Positions 29,054-42,284 of a stretch of DNA of 64,000 nucleotides are shown here, in pieces. The notes beneath the pieces are model-generated. The model worked only from the letters and a program-made list of their open reading frames with translations, searched no databases and was not told where the DNA came from. Within the stretch, counting starts at the first letter, position 1, and each line of letters begins with the position of its first letter. The stretch spans positions 248,001-312,000 of the forward strand of contig NW_027488703.1 in assembly GCF_050948215.1 (NCBI RefSeq). The letters are read 5' to 3'. Origin of the DNA: Halictus rubicundus. Lineage: Eukaryota; Arthropoda; Insecta; Hymenoptera; Halictidae. The position numbers were made by a program, and so were the translations under genes.

Positions 29054-30468
29054 GAGGATAGGATAGGAATGAGTATAGGATTGGATTGAGGATAGGATAG
29101 GATTGAGGATAGGATACAGGATTGGATAGGATAGAGGATAGGATAGGATAGAGCATACGATAGTGGATAGGATAGGATAGAGGATAGGATAGGATAGAGG
29201 ATAGGATACGATAGAAGATAGGATAGGATAGAGTATATAATTGGATTGAGGATAGGATAGGATAGTGGATAGGATAAGATAGAGGATAGGATAGAATAGA
29301 GTACAGGATAGGATAGAGGATAAGATAGGATAGAGGATAGGATAGGATAGAGGATAGGATAGGATAGAGGATAGGATAGGATAGAGGGTAGGATAGGATA
29401 GAGGATAGGATACAGGATTGGAAAGGATAGACGATAGGATACGATAGGGGATAGGATAGGATAGAGTATAGGATAGGATAGGATAGGATAGAGGATAGGA
29501 TAGGATAGAGGATAGGATAGGATAGAGGATAGGATAGGATAGGATAGAGAATAGGATAGGATAGAGGATAGGATAGGATAGAGGATAGGATAGGATAGGA
29601 TAGAGAATAGGATAGGATAGAGAATAGGATAGGATACATGGTATTATAGGGTAGAGGATAGGATAGGGTAGAGGATAGGATATTGGATTGGATAGGATAG
29701 ACGATAGGATAGAATAGAGCATACGATAGTGGATAGGATAGGATAGAGGATAGGATAGGATGCAGAATAGTATAGGATTGAAGATAGGATAGGATAGAGG
29801 ATAGGATAGGATAGAGGATAGGATTGAGGATTGGATAGGATAGAGGATAGGATACGATTGAGGATAGGATAGGATAGAGTATATTATTGGATTGAGGATA
29901 GGATAGGATAGTGGATAGGATAAGATAAAGGATAGGATAGAATAGAGTACAGGATAGGATAGAGGATAAGATAGGATAGAGGATAGGATAGGATAGAGGA
30001 TAGGATAGGCTAGAGGATAGGATACAGGATTGGATAGGATAGACGATAGGATAGGATAGAGGATAGGATAGGAATGAGTATAGGATTGGATTGAGGATAG
30101 GATAGGATTGAGGATAGGATACAGGATTGGATAGGATAGAGGATAGGATAGGATAGAGCATACGATAGTGGATAGGATAGGATAGAGGATAGGATATGAT
30201 AGAGGATGGGATACGATAGAAGATAGGATAGGATAGAGTATATAATTGGATTGAGGATAGGATAGGATAGTGGATAGGATAAGATAGAGGATAGGATAGA
30301 ATAGAGTACAGGATAGGATAGAGGATAAGATAGGATAGAGGATAGGATAGGATAGAGGATAGGATAGGATAGAGGATAGGATAGGATAGAGGGTAGGATA
30401 GGATAGAGGATAGGATACAGGATTGGAAAGGATAGACGATAGGATACGATAGGGGATAGGATAGGATA
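29054..30468 (+). repeat. Intervening block re-copied from 24.4-25.3 kb
   Basis: The first part (to about 29,464) resembles 24,867-25,278, including TATATAATTGG. After a short run at the start of the 1.89 kb unit, the sequence jumps near 29,560 to a colinear copy of 24,370-25,278 at offset 5190. The jump shows one exchange placed between two repeat units. It carries the unpatched TTGGATTGG / GACGATAGG monomer pair at 29,683. Confidence 0.72.
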
Positions 30469-32374
30469 GAGTATAGGATAGGATAGGATAGGATAGAGGA
30501 TAGGATAGGATAGAGGATAGGATAGGATAGGATAGAGAATAGGATAGGATAGAGAATAGGATAGGATAGAGAATAGGATAGGATAGAGAATAGGATAGGA
30601 TACATGGTATTATAGGGTAGAGGATAGGATAGGGTAGAGGATAGGATATTGGATTGGATAGGGTAGAGGATAGGATATTGGATTGGATAGGATAGAGGAT
30701 GGGATAGAATAGAGCATACGATAGTGGATAGGATAGGATAGAGGATAGGATAGGATAGAGGATAGGATAGGATAGAGGATAGGATAGGATAGAGGGTAGG
30801 ATAGGATAGAGGATAGGATACAGGATTGGAAAGGATAGACGATAGGATACGATAGGGGATTGGATAGGATAGAGGATAGGATAGAATAGAGCATACGATA
30901 GTGGATAGGATAGGATAGAGGATAGGATAGGATAGAGGATAGGATAGGATAGAGGATAGGATAGGATAGAGGATAGGATAGGATAGTGGGTAGGATAGGA
31001 TAGAGGATAGGATACAGGATTGGAAAGGATAAACGATAGGATACGATAGGGGATAGGATAGGATAGAGTATAGGATTGGATAGAGGATAGGATAGAGGAT
31101 TGGATAGGATAGAGGATAGGATACGATAGAGGATAGGATATGATACATGGTATTATAGGGTAGAGGATAGGATAGGGTAGAGGATAGGATATTGGATTGG
31201 ATAGGATAGAGGATAGGATAGAATAGAGCATACGATAGTGGATAGGATAGGATAGAGGATAGGATAGGATAGAGGATAGGATAGGATAGAGGATAGGATA
31301 CAGGATTGCATAGGATAGACGATAGGATACGATAGGGGATAGGATAGGATAGAGTATAGGATTGGATTGAGGATAGGATAGGATAGAGGATAGAATAGGA
31401 TAGAGAATAGGATAGGATTGAGGATAGGATAGGATAGAGGATAGGATAGGATAGAGGATAGGATAGATGATAGGATAGAGGATAGGATAGGATAGGATAG
31501 AGGATAGGATAGGATAGAGTACAGGATAGGATAGAGGATAAGATAGGATAGAGGATAGGATAGGATAGAGGATAGGATAGGATAGAGGATAGGATAGGAT
31601 AGAGGGTAGGATAGGATAGAGGATAGGATACAGGATGGGTAGGATAGACGATAGGATACGATAGGGGATAGGATAGGTTAGAGTATAGGATTGGATAGAG
31701 GATAGGATAGAGGATTGGATAGGATAGAGGATAGGATACGATAGAGGATAGGATAGGATAGAGGATAGGATAGGATAGAGAATAGGATAGGATAGAGGAT
31801 AGGTTAGGATTGAGGATAGGATAGGATTGAGGAGAGGATAGGATAGAGGATAGGATAGGATAGAGGATAGGATAGGATAGAGGATAGGATAGGATAGGAT
31901 AGAGAATAGGATAGGATAGAGAATAGGATAGGATACATGGTATTATAGGGTAGAGGATAGGATAGGGTAGAGGATAGGATATTGGATTGGATAGGATAGA
32001 GGATAGGATAGAATAGAGCATACGATAGTGGATAGGATAGGATAGAGGATAGGATAGGATGGAGAATAGTATAGGATTGAAGATAGGATAGGATAGAGGA
32101 TAGGATAGGATAGAGGATAGGATAGGATAGAGGATAGGATTGAGGATTGGATAGGATAGAGGATAGGATACGATTGAGGATAGGATAGGATAGAGTATAT
32201 TATTGGATTGAGGATAGGATAGGATAGTGGATGGGATAAGATAAAGGATAGGATAGAATAGAGTACAGGATAGGATAGAGGATAAGATAGGATAGAGGAT
32301 AGGATAGGATAGAGGATAGGATAGGCTAGAGGATAGGATACAGGATTGGATACGATAGACGATAGGATAGGATA
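30469..32374 (+). repeat. 1.89-kb repeat unit, copy 3
   Basis: Colinear with copy 1 at offset 5190, then 5193, then 5210, and with the start of copy 2 at offset 3304. One additional 17 bp consensus monomer sits near 32,110. The register is lost after GGCTAGAGG / GACGATAGG, near 32,374. Confidence 0.82.
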
Positions 32375-34815
32375 GAGGATAGGATAGGAATGAGTATAGG
32401 ATTGGATTGAGGATAGGATAGGATTGAGGATAGGATACAGGATTGGATAGGATAGAGGATAGGATAGGATAGAGCATACGATAGTGGATAGGATAGGATA
32501 GAGGATAGGATAGGATAGAGGATAGGATACGATAGAAGATAGGATAGGATAGAGTATATAATTGGATTGAGGATAGGATAGGATAGTGGATAGGATAAGA
32601 TAGAGGATAGGATAGAATAGAGTACAGGATAGGATAGAGGATAAGATAGGATAGAGGATAGGATAGGATAGAGGATAGGATAGGATAGAGGATAGGATAG
32701 GATAGAGGGTAGGATAGGATAGAGGATAGGATACAGGATTGGAAAGGATAGACGATAGGATACGATATCGGATAGGATAGGATAGAGTATAGGATAGGAT
32801 AGGATAGGATAGAGGATAGGATAGGATAGGATAGAGGATAGGATAGGATAGGATAGAGAATAGGATAGGATAGAGAATAGGATAGGATACATGGTATTAT
32901 AGGGTAGAGGATAGGATAGGGTAGAGGATAGGATATTGGATTGGATAGGGTAGAGGATAGGATAGGGTAGAGGATAGGATATTGGATTGGATAGGATAGA
33001 GGATAGGATAGAATAGAGCATACGATAGTGGATAGGATAGGATAGAAGATAGGATAGGATAGAGGATAGGATAGGATAGAGGATAGGATAGGATAGAGGG
33101 TAGGATAGGATAGAGGATAGGATACAGGATTGGAAAGGATAGACGATAGGATACGATAGGGGATTGGATAGGATAGAGGATAGGATAGAATAGAGCATAC
33201 GATAGTGGATAGGATAGGATAGAGGATAGGATAGGATAGAGGATAGGATAGGATAGAGGATAGGATAGGATAGAGGATAGGATACAGGATTGGAAAGGAT
33301 AGACGATAGGATACGATAGGGGATAGGATAGGATAGAGTATAGGATTGGATAGAGGATAGGATAGAGGATTGGATAGGATAGAGGATAGGATACGATAGA
33401 GGATTGGATATGATAGAGGATAGGATAGGATAGAGAAAAGGATAGGATAGAGGATAGGTTAGGATTGAGGATAGGATAGGATTGAGGAGAGGATAGGATA
33501 GAGGATAGGATAGGATAGAGGATAGGATAGGATAGAGGATAGGATAGGATAGAGGATAGGATAGGATAGGATAGAGAATAGGATAGGATAGAGAATAGGA
33601 TAGGATAGAGAATAGGATAGGATAGAGAATAGGATAGGATACATGGTATTATAGGGTAGAGGATAGGATAGGGTAGAGGATAGGATATTGGATTGGATAG
33701 GGTAGAGGATAGGATAGGGTAGAGGATAGGATATTGGATTGGATAGGATAGAGGATAGGATACAGGATTGCATAGGATAGACGATAGGATACGATAGGGG
33801 ATAGGATAGGATAGAGTATAGGATTGGATTGAGGATAGGATAGGATAGAGGATAGAATAGGATAGAGAATAGGATAGGATTTAGGATATGATAGGATAGA
33901 GGATAGGATAGGATAGAGGATAGGATAGGATAGAGGATAGGATAGGATAGAGGATAGGATAGATGATAGGATAGAGGATAGGATAGGATAGGATAGAGGA
34001 TAGGATAGGATAGAGTACAGGATAGGATAGAGGATAAGATAGGATAGAGGATAGGATAGGATAGAGGATAGGATAGGATAGAGGATAGGATAGGATAGAG
34101 GGTAGGATAGGATAGAGGATAGGATACAGGATGGGTAGGATAGACGATAGGATACGATAGGGGATAGGATAGGTTAGAGTATAGGATTGGATAGAGGATA
34201 GGATAGAGGATTGGATAGGATAGAGGATAGGATACGATAGAGGATAGGATAGGATAGAGGATAGGATAGGATAGAGAATAGGATAGGATAGAGGATAGGT
34301 TAGGATTGAGGATAGGGTAGGATTGAGGAGAGGATAGGATAGAGGATAGGATAGGATAGAGGATAGGATAGGATAGAGGATAGGATAGGATAGAGGATAG
34401 GATAGGATAGAGGGTAGGATAGGATAGAGGATAGGATACAGGATTGGAAAGGATAGACGATAGGATACGATAGGGGATAGGATAAGATAGAGTATAGGAT
34501 AGGATAGGATAAGATAGAGGATAGGATAGGATAGGATAGAGGATAGGATAGGATAGGATAGAGAATAGGATAGGATAGAGAATAGGATAGGATACATGGT
34601 ATTATAGGGTAGAGGATAGGATAGGGTAGAGGATAGGATATTAGATTGGATAGGGTTGAGGATAGGATAGGGTAGAGGATAGGATAGGATAGAGGATAGG
34701 ATAGGATAGAGGATAGGATAGGATAGAGGGTAGGATAGGATAGAGGATAGGATACAGGATTGGAAAGGATAGACGATAGGATACGATAGGGGATAGGATA
34801 GGATAGAGTATAGGA
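32289..34815 (+). repeat. 2.5-kb duplicated block, copy 1
   Basis: Paired with 36,040-38,583. The offset starts at 3751, becomes 3785 in the run of consensus monomers near 33.25 kb (two 17 bp monomers fewer here), and is 3768 by the TTAGATTGGATAGGGTTGAGG marker (34,641 with 38,409). GGATTGGATATGATAG at 33,401 pairs with 37,186. This copy has an odd GATATCGG near 32,766 where GATAGGGG is usual. Confidence 0.8.
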
Positions 34816-36039
34816 TAGGATAGGATAGGATACAGGATAGGATAGGATAGGATAGAGGATAGGATAGGATAGGATAGAGAATAGGATAGGATAGAGAATA
34901 GGATAGGATACATGGTATTATAGGGTAGAGGATAGGATAGGGTAGAGGATAGGATATTGGATTGGATAGGGTAGAGGATAGGATAGGGTAGAGGATAGGA
35001 TATTGGATTGGATAGGATAGAGGATAGGATAGAATAGAGCATACGATAGTGGATAGGATAGGATAGAGGATAGGATAGGATAGAGGATAGGATAGGATAG
35101 AGGATAGGATAGGATAGAGGGTAGGATAGGATAGAGGATAGGATACAGGATTGGAAAGGATAGACTATAGGATACGATAGGGGATAGGATAGGATAGAGT
35201 ATAGGATTGGATAGAGGATAGGATAGAGGATTGGATAGGATAGAGGATAGGATACGATAGAGGATAGGATATGATAGAGGATAGGATAGGATAGAGAAAA
35301 GGATAGGATAGAGGATAGGTTAGGATTGAGGATAGGATAGGATTGAGGAGAGGATAGGATAGAGGATAGGATAGGATAGAGGATAGGATAGGATAGAGGA
35401 TAGGATAGGATAGAGGATAGGATAGGATAGGATAGAGAATAGGATAGGATAGAGAATAGGATAGGATAGAGAATAGGATAGGATACATGGTATTATAGGG
35501 TAGAGGATAGGATAGGGTAGAGGATAGGATATTGGATTGGATAGGGTAGAGGATAGGATAGGGTAGAGGATAGGATATTGGATTGGATAGGATAGAGGAT
35601 AGGATACAGGATTGCATAGGATAGACGATAGGATACGATAGGGGATAGGATAGGATAGAGTATAGGATTGGATTGAGGATAGGATAGGATAGAGGATAGA
35701 ATAGGATAGAGAATAGGATAGGATTGAGGATAGGATAGGATAGAGGATAGGATAGGATAGAGGATAGGATACAGGATTGGAAAGGATAGACGATAGGATA
35801 CGATAGGGGATTGGATAGGATAGAGGATAGGATAGAATAGAGCATACGATAGTGGATAGGATAGGATAGAGGATAGGATAGGATAGAGGATAGGATAGGA
35901 TAGAGGATAGGATAGGATAGAGGATAGGATAGGATAGAGGATAGGATACAGGATTGGAAAGGATAGACGATAGGATACGATAGGGGATTGGATAGGATAG
36001 AGGATAGGATAGAATAGAGCATACGATAGTGGATAGGAT
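34816..36039 (+). repeat. Array between the paired 2.5-kb blocks
   Basis: Mixed monomer strings of left-domain type. They include a GACTATAGG variant near 35,163 that is shared with 38,540, and duplicated GATATTGG strings near 35,530 and 35,577. The CAGGATTGGAAAGG to GCATACGATAG string repeats near 35,770-35,850 and 35,950-36,025. I see no gene and no sequence outside the satellite. Confidence 0.78.
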
Positions 36040-38583
36040 AGGATAGAGGATAGGATAGGATAGAGGATAGGATAGGCTAGAGGATAGGATACAGGATTGG
36101 ATACGATAGACGATAGGATAGGATAGAGGATAGGATAGGAATGAGTATAGGATTGGATTGAGGATAGGATAGGATTGAGGATAGGATACAGGATTGGATA
36201 GGATAGAGGATAGGATAGGATAGAGCATACGATAGTGGATAGGATAGGATAGAGGATAGGATAGGATAGAGGATAGGATACGATAGAAGATAGGATAGGA
36301 TAGAGTATATAATTGGATTGAGGATAGGATAGGATAGTGGATAGGATAAGATAGAGGATAGGATAGAATAGAGTACAGGATAGGATAGAGGATAAGATAG
36401 GATAGAGGATAGGATAGGATAGAGGATAGGATAGGATAGAGGATAGGATAGGATAGAGGGTAGGATAGGATAGAGGATAGGATACAGGATTGGAAAGGAT
36501 AGACGATAGGATACGATAGGGGATAGGATAGGATAGAGTATAGGATAGGATAGGATAGGATAGAGGATAGGATAGGATAGGATAGAGGATAGGATAGGAT
36601 AGGATAGAGAATAGGATAGGATAGAGAATAGGATAGGATACATGGTATTATAGGGTAGAGGATAGGATAGGGTAGAGGATAGGATATTGGATTGGATAGG
36701 GTAGAGGATAGGATAGGGTAGAGGATAGGATATTGGATTGGATAGGATAGAGGATAGGATAGAATAGAGCATACGATAGTGGATAGGATAGGATAGAGGA
36801 TAGGATAGGATAGAGGATAGGATAGGATAGAGGATAGGATAGGATAGAGGGTAGGATAGGATAGAGGATAGGATACAGGATTGGAAAGGATAGACGATAG
36901 GATACGATAGGGGATTGGATAGGATAGAGGATAGGATAGAATAGAGCATACGATAGTGGATAGGATAGGATAGAGGATAGGATAGGATAGAGGATAGGAT
37001 AGGATAGAGGATAGGATAGGATAGAGGATAGGATAGGATAGAGGATAGGATAGGATAGAGGATAGGATACAGGATTGGAAAGGATAGACGATAGGATACG
37101 ATAGGGGATAGGATAGGATAGAGTATAGGATTGGATAGAGGATAGGATAGAGGATTGGATAGGATAGAGGATAGGATACGATAGAGGATTGGATATGATA
37201 GAGGATAGGATAGGATAGAGAAAAGGATAGGATAGAGGATAGGTTAGGATTGAGGATAGGATAGGATTGAGGAGAGGATAGGATAGAGGATAGGATAGGA
37301 TAGAGGATAGGATAGGATAGAGGATAGGATAGGATAGAGGATAGGATAGGATAGGATAGAGAATAGGATAGGATAGAGAATAGGATAGGATAGAGAATAG
37401 GATAGGATAGAGAATAGGATAGGATACATGGTATTATAGGGTAGAGGATAGGATAGGGTAGAGGATAGGATATTGGATTGGATAGGGTAGAGGATAGGAT
37501 AGGGTAGAGGATAGGATATTGGATTGGATAGGATAGAGGATAGGATACAGGATTGCATAGGATAGACGATAGGATACGATAGGGGATAGGATAGGATAGA
37601 GTATAGGATTGGATTGAGGATAGGATAGGATAGAGGATAGAATAGGATAGAGAATAGGATAGGATTTAGGATATGATAGGATAGAGGATAGGATAGGATA
37701 GAGGATAGGATAGGATAGAGGATAGGATAGATGATAGGATAGAGGATAGGATAGGATAGGATAGAGGATAGGATAGGATAGAGTACAGGATAGGATAGAG
37801 GATAAGATAGGATAGAGGATAGGATAGGATAGAGGATAGGATAGGATAGAGGATAGGATAGGATAGAGGGTAGGATAGGATAGAGGATAGGATACAGGAT
37901 GGGTAGGATAGACGATAGGATACGATAGGGGATAGGATAGGTTAGAGTATAGGATTGGATAGAGGATAGGATAGAGGATTGGATAGGATAGAGGATAGGA
38001 TACGATAGAGGATAGGATAGGATAGAGGATAGGATAGGATAGAGAATAGGATAGGATAGAGGATAGGTTAGGATTGAGGATAGGATAGGATTGAGGAGAG
38101 GATAGGATAGAGGATAGGATAGGATAGAGGATAGGATAGGATAGAGGATAGGATAGGATAGAGGATAGGATAGGATAGAGGGTAGGATAGGATAGAGGAT
38201 AGGATACAGGATTGGAAAGGATAGACGATAGGATACGATAGGGGATAGGATAAGATAGAGTATAGGATAGGATAGGATAAGATAGAGGATAGGATAGGAT
38301 AGGATAGAGGATAGGATAGGATAGGATAGAGAATAGGATAGGATAGAGAATAGGATAGGATACATGGTATTATAGGGTAGAGGATAGGATAGGGTAGAGG
38401 ATAGGATATTAGATTGGATAGGGTTGAGGATAGGATAGGGTAGAGGATAGGATAGGATAGAGGATAGGATAGGATAGAGGATAGGATAGGATAGAGGGTA
38501 GGATAGGATAGAGGATAGGATACAGGATTGGAAAGGATAGACTATAGGATACGATAGGGGATAGGATAGGATAGAGTATAGGA
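36040..38583 (+). repeat. 2.5-kb duplicated block, copy 2
   Basis: Second member of the pair at offset 3751-3785. It has two extra consensus monomers near 37.0 kb relative to copy 1 and is one monomer shorter before 38,409. Near its end it carries GACTATAGG (38,540) where copy 1 has GACGATAGG (34,772), so its right edge is shared with another block, 35,16x onward. Confidence 0.8.
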
Positions 38584-39339
38584 TTGGATAGAGGATAGGA
38601 TAGAGGATTGGATAGGATAGAGGATAGGATAGGATAGAGGATAGGATAGGATAGAGGATAGGATAGGATAGGATAGGATAGAGAATAGGATAGGATAGAG
38701 AATAGGATAGGATAGAGAATAGGATAGGATACATGGTATTATAGGGTAGAGGATAGGATAGGGTAGAGGATAGGATATTGGATTGGATAGGGTAGAGGAT
38801 AGGATAGGGTAGAGGATAGGATATTGGATTGGATAGGATAGAGGATAGGATACAGGATTGCATAGGATAGACGATAGGATACGATAGGGGATAGGATAGG
38901 ATAGAGTATAGGATTGGATTGAGGATAGGATAGGATAGAGGATAGAATAGGATAGAGAATAGGATAGCATTGAGGATAGGATAGGATAGAGGATAGGATA
39001 GGATAGAGGATAGGATAGGATAGAGGATAGGATAGATGATAGGATAGAGGATAGGATAGGATAGGATAGAGGATAGGATAGGATAGAGTACAGGATAGGA
39101 TAGAGGATAAGATAGGATAGAGGATAGGATAGGATAGAGGATAGGATAGGATAGAGGATAGGATAGGATAGAGGGTAGGATAGGATAGAGGATAGGATAC
39201 AGGATGGGTAGGATAGACGATAGGATACGATAGGGGATAGGATAGGTTAGAGCATAGGATTGGATAGAGGATAGGATAGAGGATTGGATAGGATAGAGGA
39301 TAGGATACGATAGAGGATAGGATAGGATAGAGGATAGGA
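38584..39339 (+). repeat. Array between 2.5-kb and 830-bp blocks
   Basis: Left-domain monomer strings: successive GAGAATAGG monomers, CATGGTATTATA, two GATATTGG strings, CAGGATTGC, then a run of consensus monomers and a CAGGATGGGTAGG string near 39,201. A GATAGCATTGAGG variant sits near 38,965. No gene is visible. Confidence 0.78.
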
Positions 39340-40169
39340 TAGGATAGAGAATAGGATAGGATAGAGGATAGGTTAGGATTGAGGATAGGATAGGATTGAG
39401 GAGAGGATAGGATAGAGGATAGGATAGGATAGAGGATAGGATAGGATAGAGGATAGGATAGGATAGAGGATAGGATAGGATAGGATAGAGAATAGGATAG
39501 GATAGAGAATAGGATAGGATACATGGTATTATAGGGTAGAGGATAGGATAGGGTAGAGGATAGGATATTGGATTGGATAGGATAGAGGATAGGATAGAAT
39601 AGAGCATACGATAGTGGATAGGATAGGATAGAGGATAGGATAGGATGGAGAATAGTATAGGATTGAAGATAGGATAGGATAGAGGATAGGATAGGATAGA
39701 GGATAGGATTGAGGATTGGATAGGATAGAGGATAGGATACGATTGAGGATAGGATAGGATAGAGTATATTATTGGATTGATGATAGGATAGGATAGTGGA
39801 TAGGATAAGATAAAGGATAGGATAGAATAGAGTACAGGATAGGATAGAGGATAAGATAGGATAGAGGATAGGATAGGATAGAGGATAGGATAGGCTAGAG
39901 GATAGGATACAGGATTGGATAGGATAGACGATAGGATAGGATAGGAATGAGTATAGGATTGGATTGAGAATAGGATAGGATTGAGGATAGGATACAGGAT
40001 TGGATAGGATAGAGGATAGGATAGGATAGAGCATACGATAGTGGATAGGATAGGATAGAGGATAGGATAGGATAGAGGATAGGATACGATAGAAGATAGG
40101 ATAGGATAGAGTATATAATTGGATTGAGGATAGGATAGGATAGTGGATAGGATAAGATAGAGGATAGGA
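39340..40169 (+). repeat. 830-bp tandem duplication, copy 1
   Basis: All landmarks recur 830 bp downstream: GGTTAGG, CATGGTA, GGATGGAGAATAG (39,643 with 40,473), TATTATTGGATTGATGATAGG, GGCTAG (39,893 with 40,723), GGAATGAG and TATATAATTGG. The length fits 46 long plus 4 short monomers. By eye the two copies differ at one base. Confidence 0.87.
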
Positions 40170-40999
40170 TAGGATAGAGAATAGGATAGGATAGAGGATA
40201 GGTTAGGATTGAGGATAGGATAGGATTGAGGAGAGGATAGGATAGAGGATAGGATAGGATAGAGGATAGGATAGGATAGAGGATAGGATAGGATAGAGGA
40301 TAGGATAGGATAGGATAGAGAATAGGATAGGATAGAGAATAGGATAGGATACATGGTAATATAGGGTAGAGGATAGGATAGGGTAGAGGATAGGATATTG
40401 GATTGGATAGGATAGAGGATAGGATAGAATAGAGCATACGATAGTGGATAGGATAGGATAGAGGATAGGATAGGATGGAGAATAGTATAGGATTGAAGAT
40501 AGGATAGGATAGAGGATAGGATAGGATAGAGGATAGGATTGAGGATTGGATAGGATAGAGGATAGGATACGATTGAGGATAGGATAGGATAGAGTATATT
40601 ATTGGATTGATGATAGGATAGGATAGTGGATAGGATAAGATAAAGGATAGGATAGAATAGAGTACAGGATAGGATAGAGGATAAGATAGGATAGAGGATA
40701 GGATAGGATAGAGGATAGGATAGGCTAGAGGATAGGATACAGGATTGGATAGGATAGACGATAGGATAGGATAGGAATGAGTATAGGATTGGATTGAGAA
40801 TAGGATAGGATTGAGGATAGGATACAGGATTGGATAGGATAGAGGATAGGATAGGATAGAGCATACGATAGTGGATAGGATAGGATAGAGGATAGGATAG
40901 GATAGAGGATAGGATACGATAGAAGATAGGATAGGATAGAGTATATAATTGGATTGAGGATAGGATAGGATAGTGGATAGGATAAGATAGAGGATAGGA
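40170..40999 (+). repeat. 830-bp tandem duplication, copy 2
   Basis: Identical by eye to the preceding copy except for A at 40,359 where copy 1 has T at 39,529 (GGTAATATA instead of GGTATTATA). It ends where the sequence continues into AGTATAGAGTACAGG (about 41,001) instead of re-entering the unit. Confidence 0.87.
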
Positions 41000-42284
41000 T
41001 AGTATAGAGTACAGGATAGGATAGAGGATAAGATAGGATAGAGGATAGGATAGGATAGAGGATAGGATAGGATAGAGGATAGGATAGGATAGAGGGTAGG
41101 ATAGGATAGAGGATAGGATACAGGATTGGAAAGGACAGACGATAGGATACGATAGGGGATAGGATAGGATAGAGGATAGGATAGAGGATTGAATAGGATA
41201 GAGGATAGGATACGATAAAGGATAGGATAGGATAGAGGATACTATAGGATAGAGGATACGATAGGATTGAGGATAGGATAGGAATGAGGATAGGATAGGA
41301 TTGAGGATAGGATAGGGGATTGGACAGGATGGAGGATAGGATAGGATGGAGGATAGGATAGTATAGAGGATAGGATAGGATAGATGATATTATAGGATAG
41401 AGGATAGGATAGGATAGTGGATAGGATAGGATTGAGGATAGGATGGGATAGAGGATGGGATTCGATTGAGGATAGGATAGGGCATTAAATAGGATAGAGG
41501 ATATAATAGGATTGACGATAGGATAGGATAGAGGATACGATATGATAGAGGATAAGATAAAGGATAGGATATAATACAGGATAGGATAGGATAGATTATT
41601 GGATAGGATAGAGGATAGGATAGGATAGAGGATAGGATAGGATAGAGGATAGGATAGGATAGTGGATAGGATAAGTAAGAGGATAGGATAGGATAGAGGA
41701 TAGGATAGGATAGAGGATAGGATTTGATAGAGGATAGGATAGGATAGAGGATAGGATAGGATAGAGGATAGGATAGGATAGAGGATAGGATAGATGATAG
41801 GATAGAGGATAGGATAGGATAGGATAGAGGATTGGATAGGATAGAGGATAGGATACGATAGAGGATAGGATAGGATAGAGTATATTGTTGGATTGAGGAT
41901 AGGATAGGATAGTGGATAGGATAAGATAGAGGATAGAATAGAATAGAGTACAGGATAGGATAGAGGATAAGATAGGATAGGGGATAGGATTGGATTGAGG
42001 ATAGGATAGGATAGAGGATAGAATAGGATAGAGAATAGGATAGGATTGAGGATAGGGTAGGATAGAGGATAGGATACGATAGAGGATAGGATAGGATAGA
42101 GGATAGGATAGATGATAGGATAGAGGATAGGATAGGATAGGATAGAGGATAGGATAGGATAGTGGATAGGATAGGATTGAGGATAGGATGGGATAGAGGA
42201 TGGGATAAGATTGAGGATAGGATAGGGCATTAAATAGGATAGAGGATAGAATAGGATAGACGATAGGATAGGATAGAGGATCCG
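41000..42284 (+). repeat. Domain transition with TTAAAT-bearing monomers
   Basis: From about 41.2 kb new variants appear that I did not see to the left: GGACAGGATGGAGG, ATGATATTATAGG, GGCATTAAATAGG (41,482 and 42,227), GATATGATAG with ATATAATACAGG, AGTAAGAGG and GATTTGATAG. The 41.2-41.6 kb string recurs at 53.2-53.6, 56.85-57.25 and 60.9-61.3 kb (offsets 11,982, then 3654, then 4064). The block holds both subtypes of the TTAAAT region: ATACGATATG after 41,482 and GGATCCGATATG after 42,227. Confidence 0.8.
42278..42283. other. GGATCC marker in TTAAAT subtype II
   Basis: A single A-to-C change turns GAGGATACGATATGATA into GAGGATCCGATATGATA and creates a GGATCC site. It marks subtype II of the TTAAAT block. 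I found the same change at 58,295 and 62,296 and nowhere else. Confidence 0.85.

Noticed and set aside
27116..31231. 1,371-codon minus-strand reading frame
   Set aside because: It is a translation of the satellite. It overlaps the 1,325-codon frame at 28,500-32,477 in a different phase, has the same 17-residue repeat as all other frames, and starts and stops at variant monomers. No domain, codon bias or unique sequence is present.
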